Source: Calycina herbarum
Lineage: Eukaryota > Ascomycota > Leotiomycetes > Helotiales > Pezizellaceae
Reading direction: 5' to 3'
Assembly: GCA_001414485.1 (NCBI GenBank)
Contig: LLEY01000326.1
Location: 1 to 26,203, forward strand
DNA: 26,203 nucleotides
The notes beneath the pieces are model-generated. The model had not been told where the DNA came from, made no database searches, and saw nothing but the letters and a program-made list of their open reading frames with translations. Of this stretch, positions 9,641-18,992 are shown piece after piece; the first letter of the stretch is position 1, and each line of letters starts with the position of its first letter. Position numbers and translations under genes: made by a program.

Positions 9641-10823
9641 AGAAAGAGAGCGCGGGAGAGAGGTAGGTACATATCGAAACGAGGGATGGAAGAATGGAGA
9701 GGAGAGACAACGATGGAGTTACGGAACTGAGAATGTATCTGTTATCGTATTGTCAATTTGTTCATCTGTTTTATTGAATTATACCCACGTGCTCATTTAT
9801 TCATGTCAAAATGATTCAATACAATTGTTGTTTGATAGAATGTCTATGATGTTCTTACTTGCTCGTAACACAGAGGTCACTTGTTTTGGTGTCACATGGA
9901 AGGTCTCACGAGGCACGTTTGTTGATGTACGTAGTATATATAACTAGCTTTTGGTGGGGTGCTTTTCAAATTAGTTGGTCTACACCTGGTTTCAAGTACT
10001 GTCGCTTCTGTTGGAAGGACTGCAACTGTAAGGTGTCTGGTAGAAAATGTGATTATTCTTGTATTGTAACTTCGTCTGAAAAACGTTACTTTTGCAAACT
10101 TTTGAAACAATTTCGATTTGGGAATAACTATACTGTAAACAAAGAAATGGATTGATTATATAGCAAAATATGTTAGATAGGATTTCTAGCACATTTCATT
10201 ATTACTAAAATCTTGTTGCTTAGATCTTATCATTTTCCTTCTTAGCACTTTCTTCTTCTCACTTCTTCCTTGTCGCTTCCTTCTTACTACTTCTTCTTCG
10301 ACAGCTTCCAATTGTCTCTTTTTTCATTCTTCATCTTAATTGTGGATCTGATATTATCTGATCATTGTATTACTAGGTCTACTCGAATAATATAGACCTT
10401 TTTGTCACCTCTGTTGTAAAATCGATTGAATATTATAATTTCCTTGAACTTTTAAAACAATATAATTTTAGAAATATTTATACTCCAAACAAAAGAATAA
10501 ACAAGTAAAATTCCTTGTTTACTTATCGTAACTTTGTTTTTTTATTCTTCTTTTTCTATTCCTATAAAGTAAGTACATATTTTCTTCTGTTAATTGAAAG
10601 AGAACATTTGAAATAGAAGAAAGAATACAACTTGCCACCTTGGAATTAGGTGAGTTCAAGGATCGAGAGTCGCTTTCTCATCTTCTTGATGCTCTTGAAA
10701 CTTCCTTCGTTGATTTCTATTTTCTGAAGCCTTTGGCATAATATAAATATCAGTCGGAAGTTACAATGAACAATCAAACGAAACTTTACATTCAATTCCT
10801 ATATAATCTTCAAAGGAAGAGAA
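9641..10823. other. AT-rich intergenic region
   Basis: The 3' region of mir1, then a T/C-rich block at about 10220-10340 and very AT-rich sequence to about 10620. I see no gene. A TATA-like ataatataaat at about 10738-10750 could serve the small ORF that starts at 10824. Confidence 0.5.
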
Positions 10824-10997
10824 ATGCAAAATGACAATGCGAACACAAATAGATCAAGAGACGCAGGTAGGCCCTCCCAACCCCCGACGCCACACAGCCC
10901 TATCTCTCCCTATCAGGACGGCATTTACTCAAGCCATTACGGCACAAAAACCAACTGCGAAATGCAACAAAACACTCAAACCATCAAAACCGCCTAA
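10824..10997 (+). CDS. Possible small protein, 57 residues, Pro/Ser-rich
   Basis: ATG at 10824 in the context gagaaATG, TAA at 10995-10997. A TATA-like run lies about 80 bp upstream. The first half is Asn/Arg/Asp-rich and the middle is Pro/Ser-rich (GRPSQPPTPHSPISPYQDG), followed by a polar, Gln/Thr-rich tail. The composition is protein-like, and GC content rises over the frame compared with the AT-rich flanks. No family is recognised, and it could also be the first exon of a longer gene or a chance frame. Confidence 0.35.
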   Translation: MQNDNANTNRSRDAGRPSQPPTPHSPISPYQDGIYSSHYGTKTNCEMQQNTQTIKTA

Positions 10998-11212
10998 ATT
11001 CAAGGGATAAAATTTTCATAATTGCAGAAGAGAAGAGCTAATGTAGTATCAAGCAATGTACAAATACACAAATCGACTGATGGGGAATAGCTGGGGTAAT
11101 GTCGCACGAATAGGAGGGGTTGGAATGATAGGAGAAAAGGGGGGTTAAAGATAAGGAAATAAAAATGGTATGGATTAGTCTGCTTATCTCGTGCAATGAC
11201 ATGCTTCTATTG

Positions 11213-11797
11213 TCAATTTGACGAATCAGAAGACGACAATTCTGCGAGGTGATCGCCGACTGCGGAGACGTCCTTTCCTCGTACCTGAGGGGTGATGCGC
11301 AAAGCTATATTGGGAATTGCGTCATTGATGTATTTCTTGCTCATTGCATAATGGAGGGTTTGAGAATCTTGCGATTTGCCAAGGCCAGCCCCTCGCTTCA
11401 CGTGCAAGAAGCACTGGTAGGTGAGGTAGCTTTCTGCCGCCTCTTCATATATCAGGTGTTTGGTTGGAGTGACCTGCAGGTTCTTCCATTTCTAGATTTG
11501 CTTTTTCCAGACAAGCTTGACACATCTCCAATCGTCACGACCCCCAACAAATGAACTTCCCCAGCATTGAAACCCAAGACAAGGTGAGTTCTTGTGTTGT
11601 GTGTTTTTCCAATCAGGGAGCTTCAATTCGGCCATGACTCCATTGAGGACATTGAGCCTTCCACCTCTCCCGTCTTCGCCGATGACGGTCAACTCCGTGA
11701 CCTGAGGAATGTAGAGGTGAACCTTGGCTTTCCCCAGGTGGAGTCTCGTTATTACCCCGTTCTTTTCTCATGTCATTCTGTCCTGCAAGGTTTTCTG
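11213..11797 (-). pseudogene. Unrecognised coding-like frame, broken or mis-spliced
   Basis: One minus-strand frame stays coding-like for about 195 codons, from just below a TGA near 11798 down to the final stop at 11213-11215. It is interrupted only by TGA at 11768-11770 and TAG at 11492-11494. The codons favour C or G in third position. Parts read as sensible protein: KAKVHLYIPQVTELTVIGED, LNVLNGVMAELKLPDW, HLIYEEAAESYLTYQCFLHV and YAMSKKYINDAIPNIALRIT. I found no donor-acceptor pair that removes both stops cleanly, although the TAG could be part of an acceptor (AATCTAG). I do not recognise the family. It is either a decayed gene or a gene with introns I could not resolve. The 92 bp to the divergent neighbour at 11897 would be the shared promoter. 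Confidence 0.4.
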
Positions 11798-11896
11798 CCA
11801 TCACGTCAAAATTAGTCCTGATTTAAATACCAGATCTTTCGAGACAAACCCCCAGCAAAGACAACAACAACACAACATCCTGAGAAATCAGAAAAT

Positions 11897-12410
11897 ATGA
11901 GCGCAAGAGGAAGCACAGAAATTAGCCATGGCCGTGGTGGTATGTTTTTCCACTTTGGATCTGTATGCGCCCAAGGCTAACTCGAACAATAGGAGCCGGA
12001 AACATTGGCGTAGACAACACACCGTATGTTCTCTGCCGCATATATTTCCTTGAATATATATTCATATATAATATCAAACACTGACTTTTTCCAGATACGG
12101 TGATGGAGAAATTGTTCGTGAAGGAGCAGCTGGAGATCACGGCGATGGAGCATTCAGCACTGGCCGAGGCGGAGCAGCCAACATCGGATCCCCCCACACA
12201 AAAGCCACCGTTCGAAAAGACGAAGTCGCCATCCCCGAAATCGCTCTTCGCCCTAGCATGGAGAACGAGAACTTTCACGTCGGAAGAGGTGGTGGAGGAA
12301 ATGTTCATCTCGCAGGACCAGAGGGCACCAAGCATCCTGAGGGACTCGCAGACAAGTTGAAGAACAAGCTGTTCAAGAAGAAGGCCGCGAAGGAGGAGCC
12401 CAAGGCATAG
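11897..12410 (+). CDS. GRGGAGNI-repeat protein, DUF3602 / Par32 family
   Basis: Three exons: 11897-11939, 11993-12023 and 12095-12410. Introns are 11940-11992 (GTATGT, GCTAAC, AATAG) and 12024-12094 (GTATGT, CTGAC, TCCAG). The product is 129 residues. Three copies of the family motif are seen: HGRGGAGNIG, whose middle is rebuilt by the first splice, TGRGGAANIG and VGRGGGGNV, separated by acidic and polar, probably disordered linkers. A Lys-rich tail follows (DKLKNKLFKKKAAKEEPKA). In budding yeast the relative Par32 is phosphorylated after TORC1 inhibition and restrains ammonium transporters. A similar role here is inference from family membership. Because the exons are small, this gene is easy to miss, and a long antisense open frame across it is not real. 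Confidence 0.85.
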
Positions 12411-13481
12411 ACTTTCGAGTAGAGACCTGGCGATATCAGCACACTTCTTCGGTTTTCCTCTTTGCCTGGATGATGAATGGATGGAGAGATATATTAGCGA
12501 GTGGATGGGGAGTTTTTTGCGGATTTTTTCTAGATACCACACTTTTTTCCTGTTCTCAGGTCTGTCGTCTATGACAATTGCGTTTTTCCCCCTCTGCGAA
12601 CCTGGGCTATAGATAGTCATGGAATAATAAGAAACTACGCACCATAATCCCTTTTCTGCAATGCGAGAAGTTGTTCGCCTTTTGTGTGTCTTTTCTGCAC
12701 AATTGCCTACCATGAGTGCAGAAACTGGTGAGCTGGTAAAAACGCACCTAAAAGAATATTTGTTCACTGACAACTTTTATATAGCAATTGACTAAGCAGA
12801 TCCAGAGATTAAAGTGCTTTGATTATAACTGTAGGTTTTGATATGTTAAATAAACTTGGAGAGTAATTTTGGCGGGGCTTTCGCGATCGGCACACAAGCT
12901 CCTGCACTCCCTGCTAGTTTCTTCTAGCACTGTTTTTTGAAGTAGCAGGTATATATATAACAATGAAGTATAGTTATACATTGAAGATATACCAATTAGT
13001 TATATAGAGATTTACTAACTGAAAACAGATTATTACAGGTGTCTACTCCCCTTGCGCAGGGACGCCTTGGTACTAGAATGCTAGCGCGTGTTCGCGACAG
13101 TGAGGCTGACCCGTCGACATGATCCAAATCAACATATTCACCGTTCCGATGATCGTGTCTGCCTGCCAGCAATAATTTAAGCCTGTCGGCAGCTCCTTCG
13201 TTCTGCTTTCCTGCCAACACTTTAATACCTCTCTGGACTGCCTTCCTGCGCGCGCTCATTCCAGGTTCCCCCCAACACCACCACTACCAACCACCTTAGG
13301 CACAACACCATTGAGGGGTTCGACTCTGCGACTCCCACAATAGCTTGCGGTGGACTAGACTCTTCTACTACTGACACAAACTCCCAAGGTACATGCAGTC
13401 CTACCTTCGCGACTAAACAAATGGCACATCCTTAAGCTAACATCACCTACATAGATAGATAGACTTCCTTCTCAAGCAACA
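12411..13481. other. Intergenic region
   Basis: The 3' region of the DUF3602 gene, an AT-rich stretch with short TATA runs (12950-13010), then the CT/AC-rich promoter of the BAH-PHD gene (about 13260-13480). A weak minus-strand frame is listed separately. No RNA gene was found. Confidence 0.5.
12996..13259 (-). CDS. Weak candidate small protein, unrecognised
   Basis: An 87-codon frame, start ATG at 13259 and stop at 12996, is divergent from the BAH-PHD gene (222 bp between starts). The first 45 residues are basic and helix-like (RRKAVQRGIKVLAGKQN, then ADRLKLLLAGR) and use GC-rich codons. The rest is less convincing. It may be a chance frame in an upstream region; no family is recognised. 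Confidence 0.2.
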   Translation of the reverse strand: MSARRKAVQRGIKVLAGKQNEGAADRLKLLLAGRHDHRNGEYVDLDHVDGSASLSRTRASILVPRRPCARGVDTCNNLFSVSKSLYN

Positions 13482-14715
13482 ATGAGCGGAAAGGTCCAAA
13501 AGGGCAAGCGACCAAAACACTGCCCGTCGCCCTATCCCACCAAGCGAGCGAAGTCGAAACCGAAGTCGAAACCGGCCATGGATCTTGCAATTCAAGCTGC
13601 GGATCCTGCGATGCCAATCTTCCAGATCGAATACCTCTCTGACATGCCATCTGAAGGGGACATCGCGATGGGCAATTTAACATCGGAGCAAAAGGAATTG
13701 ATTGACAAGTCGGAGTGCATTAAATCACCATTCAACCCAAGAGGCGTAAAGCCAGGTGAATTGGACCAGCGCGTTCGCATCACGCCCTATGATGAATGGT
13801 CTAGGATGAAGAAGTACGCCAACTTCGTTAGTAAGTGGTGTCTTATATATTTGGGCTTTATTGTTATTTCAGGACTAACTGTTGCCTTCAAGTCCAAGGG
13901 GAAATATACTCCAGCGAGGATATCGTGTTTGTTAGAGGCGACCACACCCCACCACAAGATGCAGATATCCCACCAAACATGAAAGCATTTTGGGTGGCTA
14001 AGATATTGCAAGTCAGAGCTTCGAACCCACAACACGTCTATGCGCTAGTGACTTGGCTTTACTGGACTGACGAACTCCCACCACCAGCGAAGAAAGCTCC
14101 AGACCAGATTTCTGTAACTGGGGGTAAGCGTAGATACCATGGTGAGGATGAACTGGTAGCTTCAAATTACCTGGATATCCTAGATGTCTTGAGTTTCGCT
14201 GGAAAAGCAGATGTCATAGAGTGGGATGAACAGAGTGATGGTTCTGAATTCATGGGAAGGAATCTTTACTGGCGCCAAACCTTCTGCCGCGAAACCCAAG
14301 CTCTGTCGGTAAGTATTACAATTTCAACTTTAAAGAGCGAATCTTCCTAACATTATCTTAGAAAATCCGAGAGCACTGCGTTTGCCGGTCTCACTATAAT
14401 CCAAGTGATTCAATGTACATCTGCGACAATCCGGCGTGCGCAATTTGGCTTCACAAAGTCTGTCTGACCGAATACTCTTTGTCGGAGGCATTTACGAAGC
14501 TCAAGCCCGAACTGGATACCGATGCTTTGGTTGGCAAAAAGAATCTTAAAGCCAACAAGCCGATTTATTCGACCATACTTGCTGGAGCGATTGAGCCCGC
14601 GGAGAGCCAGGGAGCTGAACTAAAAATCACCGTTCGTGATCTCAAAAAAGGACACAAGAGGACTTGGTTCGAGCGCGTAAAATGTCCATTGTGCAAGAAG
14701 AAGATTACAACATGA
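13482..14715 (+). CDS. BAH-PHD protein, probable chromatin reader
   Basis: Three exons: 13482-13830, 13893-14308 and 14362-14715. Introns are 13831-13892 (GTAAGT, GGACTAACT, TTCAAG) and 14309-14361 (GTAAGT, CTAAC, CTTAG). The product is 372 residues. A Lys-rich N-terminus (to about residue 35) resembles a nuclear localisation signal. A BAH domain covers about 115-250 (EDIVFVRGD, FWVAKILQV, VTWLYWTDELP, ELVASNYLDILDV). A PHD-type zinc finger follows, with ligands Cys261, Cys263, Cys276, Cys281, His286, Cys289, Cys363 and Cys366, and the usual Trp two residues before the His (Trp284). The last ligand pair is displaced by a loop of about 73 residues. BAH-PHD proteins such as Neurospora EPR-1 read H3K27 methylation. 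Whether this one does is untested. The same frame stays open beyond the TGA. Confidence 0.85.
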
Positions 14716-16976
14716 GTTGAGAAATGGTTGGTCTCTCAAGTGCTGAGTAGACCATGCACCTGGTTCGTTACAACTTCCTTTTTTGACGCGATCCCTGATC
14801 TGGAGTCACCGCTTTTCAAAGACGCCAATCAGGACTTGCACAATATTCCTTGGACGACAAGAAGTCTGATGCAGATGAACTACTCGGATTCATTGTCATT
14901 TCTTTTTTCTTCGCATTTCAACATCCCCTTGTTTTGTTTTACCAGCATGGCGTTTGGGAACCTGGTATACCTTTGGCTTTTTACATGTTGGACTACAAAA
15001 TTTTCCTTGTCATTCAATGATCGGCTACAGTGGTTATTACATTGTCGGCGAAAACCCTGGGTACAGATTATAAGAGACGAGTACCCACGAATGATACGTA
15101 CGATGGGTGGCTGTCGATTACCATGGACTCTGGGAAAAGAGTACCATGTTTGTAAATACAACTGGAGAGGCGTGGTGACATCCTGTATGTTTCTTTATTT
15201 TACATAAAAACTTACAAAATAACGATGCTTTGCATTTGAAATAGTTGTGATGTAGAGTCGGTGTAACCTGTAAATACATAGCATTGATATTTAACTGTAT
15301 AGTATAGAGTGTGAAAAAGAAAGATTTTGACGAAAGAGCGATAAGAGACCTCTATATTTGTATTACTTAACAGGCTCGCTAGAGTCTGTCTATAGAAAAG
15401 AGTATTCGTATTATAAATTGAAATTATTTTACAAGTTTATAACCTGAGAATACCAACAGTGATAGTAATAGAGCAAAGTTATTAACAAGTCTATATAGTT
15501 ACCTATATAAGAATAAATATAACTATAAGTAGTTATAACACTAACATAGGTTCCTTAGATAGAGAGTCACTATGTCTTCGCATGGACAGAGAGTAGAAGA
15601 GTAGAACTGGTAATCTGAACAGTTTTAGGTTTCGTCAAATCACTGACTAGAAGCTCTTCAGACAATCTTGTCAACATTAATCAATTTTCAGTTTCCAATT
15701 CCAGACTCTGCCTTTTTTAGGAATTAGATAGTAGGTCGAAGAACAGAGGTTTCCTAAAGAAGAACCTCGAGAGAGTAGCCGGTTAATAGCCGGGATAGAC
15801 CAGCTAAACTAGCAAGGAAGGTGTTTTACGTGAGAACTGTTGATCTTCTAAATCAAGGAAGGCACTATGAACTCTAAATCTGTAGCTCCGCAATCTACCG
15901 CTGCTCGTAGTGCTGTGCTAACTATCGATAACGTGTAGAAGATTAGAAGGTTTCTCTGTATCACCCCACTGCGGCATTATGGCGTCACTACAACGCCTTC
16001 GCTCTGCACCTACAATTTTAGGTTGACTGTTCACCGTCCTGAGTCACGACATGGGGAGATGAGATTGGGTGAAGGAGTAGATTCATGCGGCTGACGGTGC
16101 TACTGAATTTAATTCATTTTCTGGAGCCATGCGCCGCCGGATTGTCTGTGGTGTCTGTGGTGTCTGTGGCTGGGAAGTCGGATTTAAGAGAATTTTCCAT
16201 CTACTTCCATTCCTGGCTTGTCGATCCCTGCAAGTTGATTGATAATCTTCAAAGTACCAGACTTCAAGGCCGTACTAGTCGACCCCTCCTCCGAGTCCCC
16301 TCAATCAGAACACCGCCACCCACCTGCGTCGAGAGAATCAGGCAAGAAATTCCACCTCATCGCTCTGCCCGTCAGCCAGTCGTAGTCGAGCATCCTGATC
16401 AACCTGAGCATCCGTCGACTTGTCCTCCGGCTTTCATCCATTTAGGTCCACTCCACTACGCAGCGCAGCGCAGCGCAGGAGGAGCTCACAGGATCTCTGT
16501 ACAATACACTGCAAAAACTGTCGTCAACTGCCGTAGCAGGACCGGCCAGCCCTAACCACCGTCACCAACTGCTGTACCAGTATCGTTCTCGCTCCCTCAG
16601 GCTAACCAGTCTACTTCTATTCACTTGAGCCTCTTGCATTGAACTCTATTCCCCACAAGTCCACAAGTCCGTGGATTGTGACGGCCTTCTCCAGCAAAAT
16701 CTGGGCAGCAGCGAGAAAATACGAGGGTGCGGTGCGGTGCGGTACAGTGCGGTGCGCCTGCATAAGCTTACTTGACGGCTTTGCTCTCCCCCCAACCACA
16801 CAGCTCCTCTAACTCTCTACTTTCCTCCCCACCTCTCCGATTCTTCAACTCCAAACATCCTCTCCCCCGATCAAACCTCCGCAATTCACAAAATTTGCCT
16901 CCCAGCTCATACACGCTGTCATAAAACATTGACACAGTTCTAGTCGCCGCCGACTTGTAGGCTGTGTGCCATTCAC
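14716..16976. other. Intergenic region: BAH-PHD 3' region, AT-rich island, yap1 leader
   Basis: Up to about 15210 the sequence is the 3' region of the BAH-PHD gene, with its frame open after the stop. About 15290-15960 is AT-rich and TpA-rich, like decayed repeat DNA, but no element can be named. About 16080-16976 is GC-richer and pyrimidine-rich and probably contains the yap1 promoter and a long leader. Short tandem repeats are at 16145-16170 (tgtctgtgg), 16460-16478 (cgcag) and 16726-16755 (ggtgc). Open frames here lack coding features. Confidence 0.5.
16726..16755. repeat. GGTGC pentanucleotide repeat
   Basis: Six 5-bp units: three perfect ggtgc, then ggtac, agtgc and ggtgc. They lie about 220 bp upstream of the yap1 start codon, within the promoter or leader. 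Confidence 0.85.
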
Positions 16977-18992
16977 ATGGATCTCACGACCAAGAAGTCC
17001 AGTACAGTCAATCCCGCCTTTACCCTCTCCGCTCGACAAGAGCAGCTCCTCTTTGCAGCTCTCAATTCAAACGCCAAACCCGCAACTGCTGAAGGATCTC
17101 CCGATCAGAACAAAGGTATCTTCTCAATGGCCCCCGCCGCCTTTTCCGAGTCGCCGGTCCAAGCACCAGGCTCCGGCACACTGAACGGCTTTGAGGAGAG
17201 TCCTTTCATTGATTACGATTACGAATTTGATGGTGCCGACGGTTTCGACTACGAATTCTCCAATGATTCCCAAGGACAAATGATTGGCAAATTGCCTGGA
17301 ACCTCTTCAGACGGTGACGCCGAAACTCACGATAAGCGCAGTCATCCTGACGACGATGGAGATGAGGACGAGGGAGGTGGAAAGCGTAGAGAGGGAGACG
17401 AGAAATCATCCAAGAAGCCAGGCAGAAAGCCTTTGACATCAGAGCCTACTTCCGTAAGTACTCCTGTAGATATCTCTCCTTAAGCTTATCGCTTTCTAAC
17501 AATTCAACCACAGAAGCGCAAAGCTCAAAACCGTGCCGCTCAAAGAGCTTTCCGGGAACGCAAGGAAAAGCATCTTAAGGATTTGGAAACCAAAGTCGAT
17601 GACCTCCAAAAAGCATCCGAGTCCGCCAATCACGAGAACAGCATCCTACGTGCTCAAATAGATAAGATGTCGACCGAGTTGCGGGAATACAAGAAGAGAG
17701 TGTCCCTTGGTGGAGGAGTTGCCAGAAGCTCATCGCTAAACTCCAACTACCCAGCATATCTTTCTGGAAAAGGCTTCGGGGCTGGACTAGCTACTCCCAA
17801 TGATGTCAATTTCTCTTTCGAATTTCCTAAATTTGGCCGTCTTCCTGGTCCTGCCCCAGCGGTCAACGGTGCAAGACAGTCTGCTTCTCCAACCACGCAA
17901 TCAATCGTCAGTCCTGTCGAGAGAGATATCAGTCCTCGTAACCAAAGTTTGCAATTCTCGTCGCCCACCACCAATGGATCAAGTGTTTCGTTGACAGGTG
18001 CACCGGTTGCCCTTGATAATGGAGACATGTCTAGTCTTTCTGGCCTTTTCAGTCCTTCGATTCTTGATAGTGTTGGCAAGAATGCACAATACGATTATTC
18101 CTTTGGAAACGCCAGCACTAACAATTCCAATGGTTCGAGATCAAGCACAGATTCCGCTAATGGAAATGCGAGCACGGGTCATAATACATCATACAGCTCA
18201 CCATCAGCTTCATCAAATTCCAACCATGGTGGTCCAAACTCGTCTTGTGGCACTTCTCCGGAACCTTTTATGCAATCTCCAGTTTATAACAAACCTGTTG
18301 ACTCAACACTGACAACCATCGGCGAGGAACGAACTGGTGACAATCTGGGTGCAGGTGAGGTCACGTTCTGCGACAAGCTTAATATGGCTTGTGGCAATCC
18401 CAATAACCCCATCCCACGTACAATGTCTGAAGTTACAAATCCAGGAATCAATGAGACAACACCAGCTTTTGACCTTAACGGAATTGACTGGTTTGCTCAA
18501 CAAAATGATGGCCAATTTGACCCACAACTCTTTGGCGATTATCGGGAGCCGCAGGACAATATTCTCTCTGGTGATGCCTTCGGAAATAGCTTCTTCAGTG
18601 ACGCCTTCGCCGGTCCAGATTTCACGAGCCCATTCAACATTGAACCAAGTCCTCAACCTGCGAAGAAGGATCTGGTGGATATTATTGATGAGCAGAATGA
18701 AAAGGATGACGAAGTTGTTCCGGCGGAGGATACATCCAAGTTGCTTAGCTGTAACACGATATGGTATGGTTTCCTGCGCCTTTTAACAAAATCAACACTG
18801 AGCTAACAGTATTCTAGGGACCGTCTCCAAGCATGTCCTAAGGTCAAGGAGGGCGAGTTCGATCTCGATACTCTTTGCAAGGATCTGCAGAAGAAAGCCA
18901 AGTGTTCTGAGACCGGTGCCGTGGTTAACGAGTCGGATTTCAATAAGATCATGAGCTCGTACGCTACCGGAGAGAAGAACAATAAGGCATAA
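16977..18992 (+). CDS. yap1: AP-1-like bZIP oxidative-stress transcription factor
   Basis: Three exons: 16977-17453, 17514-18763 and 18818-18992. Introns are 17454-17513 (GTAAGT, TCTAAC, CACAG) and 18764-18817 (GTATGG, GCTAAC, TCTAG). The product is 633 residues. An acidic N-terminal region is followed by a bZIP at about 160-222. Its basic region, NRAAQRAFRERK, is diagnostic of the Yap1/Pap1 class, and the leucine-zipper heptads follow (LKDLETKVDDLQ). A Ser/Asn-rich linker leads to the n-CRD, Cys445 and Cys452 (FCDKLNMACGNPNNPIPR), and then to the C-terminal c-CRD, Cys572, Cys582, Cys596 and Cys605 (SCNTIWDRLQACP, LCKDLQKKAKC). In this family peroxide forms disulfides between the two regions, which hides the export signal and traps the factor in the nucleus, where it turns on antioxidant genes. 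All sensor cysteines are present. The second intron splits the Trp576 codon in the c-CRD. Confidence 0.97.

Noticed and set aside
9504..9947. Continuation of the phosphate carrier frame past 9503
   Set aside because: The frame reads through an intron. Splicing 9504-9574 gives the conserved carrier tail and a stop at 9640.
11581..11623. Possible plus-strand intron (gtgagt ... aatcag) near 11585-11617
   Set aside because: At about 33 nt it is too short for a spliceosomal intron in this type of genome, and the joined frame closes quickly.
11922..12773. A 283-codon minus-strand open frame
   Set aside because: It is antisense to the spliced DUF3602 gene, which has correct splice sites and three family motifs. 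The antisense peptide resembles nothing.
16085..16555. A 156-codon open frame upstream of yap1
   Set aside because: It is low in coding features and runs through short tandem repeats and pyrimidine-rich sequence typical of a promoter and leader.
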